From assembly GCF_020010925.1 (NCBI RefSeq), contig NZ_JAGJBZ010000005.1, forward strand, positions 291,172 through 355,171: a stretch of DNA of 64,000 nt, read 5' to 3'. The translations under genes and the position numbers were made by a program. Under the pieces are notes generated by a model. That model did not search any database, was not told where the DNA came from, and was given only the letters and a program-made list of their open reading frames with translations. The DNA is from Streptomyces griseiscabiei (lineage in GTDB: Bacteria; Actinomycetota; Actinomycetes; Streptomycetales; Streptomycetaceae). Below, in pieces: positions 62,450 through 64,000 of the stretch. How positions within the stretch are numbered: the stretch's first letter is position 1; the number at the start of each line of letters is the position of its first letter.

Positions 62450-63250
62450 CTACTGCAGGCCGTCGAGGTGCTGCCGTTCGTCGTCCGCCGCGCTGTCCGG
62501 GACCTCGACCCGCTGGGCCCTCGCCTGCTGTATGAGGGCCCGGTAGCTGGTTAGGGCCTGCTCGTACTCGGTGAAGGCCCGCGTCAAGCGCTGCTCCGCG
62601 GCCGCGAGGGCCAGAACTAGCTCGGCGTCGTCCTGGGCCGCCGTATCGGGAGAGGCCGGCAGCGAGGTCCGTCCCTCGCCGGCCAGCCGGGCGGTTTTGG
62701 CGGTCCGGACGAAGGCGCCCCTGCCCTTGACGGCGTAGACGAGACCCTCTTCCTTCAGGCGCCGGGTCGCGTTCTGCGCCGTGGAGTTCGCGATGCCGAA
62801 ACGCTCCTGGAGCTCCCGGGCCGAGGGAAAACGGCCGCCCGGGACAAGACGGCCCGCCCGGATATCCGATCGGAGCATGTCGGCTACCTGCACGTAGGGC
62901 AGCCGCGGGTCGTCAGCGATCACGCCCTGCCCGCCGGCACGCTCACGAGCGGCGGCCGCAGGTCCACCGCCGCAGTGCCGGTCCTCCCGGGCGCCCTCGC
63001 CCTCGGTCCCTCGAGGGTGCTCGCGCACGTAGCTGCCCTGCCCGACAACGGAGTAGACCAGCCCTTCCCGCTTCAGCTCCCGCAGGGCATTCTGGACCGT
63101 CGAGCCTGAGACACCGAAGTCGCGCTGCAGCACACGGGCAGAGGGAAGCCGGGCGCCGGGCGGGAACTCGCCGCTGAAGATGGCCGTGCGCAGCACCTCC
63201 GCCGCCTGGCGGTAGGGAGGACGCGAGTCGTTTTCCAAGGGCAGGGGCAT
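62450..63250 (-). CDS. regulator with two tandem GntR winged-helix domains
   Basis: The 266-residue protein has two complete GntR-type DNA-binding domains. The first, about residues 10-78, contains AEVLRTAIFSGEFPPGARLP, SARVLQRDFGVSGSTVQNAL and GLVYSVVGQGSYV. The second, about 117-185, contains ADMLRSDIRAGRLVPGGRFP, SARELQERFGIANSTAQNAT and GLVYAVKGRGAFV. The C-terminus is a helical, probably coiled-coil region (LALAAAEQRLTRAFTEYEQA) instead of a ligand domain. GntR-type repressors such as Kor proteins control transfer genes of Streptomyces plasmids, but two DNA-binding domains in one chain are unusual. The minus-strand start at 63250 follows only a weak purine stretch. Confidence 0.85.
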   Translation of the reverse strand: MPLPLENDSRPPYRQAAEVLRTAIFSGEFPPGARLPSARVLQRDFGVSGSTVQNALRELKREGLVYSVVGQGSYVREHPRGTEGEGAREDRHCGGGPAAAARERAGGQGVIADDPRLPYVQVADMLRSDIRAGRLVPGGRFPSARELQERFGIANSTAQNATRRLKEEGLVYAVKGRGAFVRTAKTARLAGEGRTSLPASPDTAAQDDAELVLALAAAEQRLTRAFTEYEQALTSYRALIQQARAQRVEVPDSAADDERQHLDGLQ

Positions 63251-63466
63251 GGCCTCACGCTACCCACACCGCGCAGGGCGTCCGCTGCCGACGTCCCTCC
63301 TGGGGCCGTGCCCGAGCAGCCGTCCGCCGCCGTGCCGCCGCGTCCCGCTCGGCCGTGCCTCGCCGGTCGCGTCGTCGTCCGCCGCCTTGTGGCCCGGTCT
63401 CCGTCGTCGATCGTGTCGCCCTCGACTGCCGCGCCTTAAGGGTCCGCGTGCGGCGCGGCCGGAGGG

Positions 63467-63775
63467 CTACCCGTTCCAGGGGAGGTCGTCGTCGCCGGTG
63501 TTCTCGAAGAGCCGGTGGAAAAGGTCCATGCGGCCTGCGGCGTGCTTGGCCGCCCCGTACGCCTCGGTCGCGACGCCGATGAGGCGCATCGCGTCGTCGT
63601 CGACGAGGGCGTCGGTGAAGGCGGTCCCGGGCGGGAAGATCCGGTCGGCGTCCTCGTCCTCTTGGCGTAGCCGGGCGAGGTTGGCGTCCTGGACGCGGGC
63701 GGCCGCGGCTTCGTGGGTCAGCTCGGCGGCGTCCCGGGCCGGGTCCGGCCGGTGCCGGTCGTGGGGGGTGTTCAC
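63467..63775 (-). CDS. uncharacterised 102-residue acidic protein
   Basis: GTG 63775 has a weak ribosome site. The protein is helical and acidic: AAELTHEAAAARVQDANLAR, LRQEDEDADRIFPPGTAFTD and VATEAYGAAKHAAGRMDLFH, ending DDDLPWNG. No family is recognised. A decayed copy of its 3' part lies at 62149-62250, so the gene has been duplicated on this element. Confidence 0.65.
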   Translation of the reverse strand: MNTPHDRHRPDPARDAAELTHEAAAARVQDANLARLRQEDEDADRIFPPGTAFTDALVDDDAMRLIGVATEAYGAAKHAAGRMDLFHRLFENTGDDDLPWNG

Positions 63776-64000
63776 CGGGTCACGGTAGCGGCTGGCCCGC
63801 GGCCTGCCGTCGCCCCTGGCTGCCCGGCGCCCGTGTGCCCGTCGCGCTCCCCGCTCCCCGCCGCGTCCGCCCCCGGCCCGTCCCGCCGTGCCCCGCTCGT
63901 ACAGGTCCCCCCGTCCCGCCCGCCTCCCCGCCGTCCCGCCGCCCGCGGCGCCCGTGTGCCCGCCGCGCCCGCGCCCGCCTCCTCGCCGTCCCCGTCCCGC
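63776..64000. other. low-complexity C-rich end region
   Basis: The last 225 bases are almost entirely runs of C and G with few T (CCGTCCCGCC-like units). There is no gene, promoter or clear hairpin. Similar composition is seen at 62290-62400. Whether it marks the approach to an end of a linear molecule cannot be decided; typical Streptomyces telomere palindromes are not seen. Confidence 0.4.

Noticed and set aside
1..64000. CRISPR arrays
   Set aside because: I looked for evenly spaced direct repeats of 25-40 bases and found none.
63776..64000. Telomere end sequence
   Set aside because: The region is C-rich and low in complexity but lacks the closely spaced palindromes of known Streptomyces telomeres.

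Overview
The sequence is about 70% GC, codes densely on both strands and uses GTG, TTG and leaderless starts. It carries a recognisable telomere pair: a Tap-family telomere-associated protein at 16010-18154, overlapped by a Tpg-type terminal protein at 18151-18732. With the recombinase trio, toxin-antitoxin pair, plasmid-style GntR regulator and tRNA arrays, this points to a large linear plasmid or chromosome arm of Streptomyces or a close relative.

Layout. 1-5569: a minus-strand operon of three tyrosine recombinases plus a small fourth gene. 5954-8410: a TniQ-like protein and a NERD-domain membrane protein. 8700-14458: two minus-strand operons of uncharacterised proteins, some sharing a repeated domain. 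14743-19202: an HU-like protein, a leaderless unknown gene, tap, tpg and a zinc-ribbon protein. 19252-21235: small genes, a large inverted repeat and iteron-like repeats. 21668-31740: a RING-finger protein facing a minus-strand block with membrane proteins, a GIY-YIG protein, an RNB ribonuclease fused to two dsRNA-binding domains, and a VWA/MoxR pair. 32155-35049: a C5 DNA methyltransferase and an Rnl2-like RNA ligase. 35253-40885: small proteins, a lipoprotein, a DUF262 protein, and an antitoxin/Doc-like toxin pair. 41104-43597 and 59018-59739: RNA loci with tRNA-like elements, a 159-nt structured RNA and genuine tRNAs. 43699-51872: accessory genes. 52277-54335: a radical SAM/methyltransferase pair of RiPP type. 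54579-58797: a second TniQ-like protein and other unknowns. 60145-64000: small genes, a probable short RNA, decayed sequence and a regulator with two GntR domains.

The strongest unexplained signals are regulatory and RNA-level. First, thirteen promoters across the window share one architecture: a TGACSCTWWWAA-type box abutting a TTGAC/TTGCC -35, almost always with an exact 17-bp spacer. They serve protein operons on both strands, the tRNA arrays and a short terminated RNA, which suggests one element-wide regulator. Second, two homologous RNA loci start from such promoters and contain tRNA-like folds whose anticodon arms end in short loops, then a matching 159-nt three-hairpin RNA, then tRNA-Glu and tRNA-Asp; the first also has tRNA-Arg. 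A third, short locus keeps only the 5' part. Third, four genes appear to start at ATC or CTG behind strong Shine-Dalgarno sequences. All functional statements rest on motif reading by eye; no search or folding program was run.
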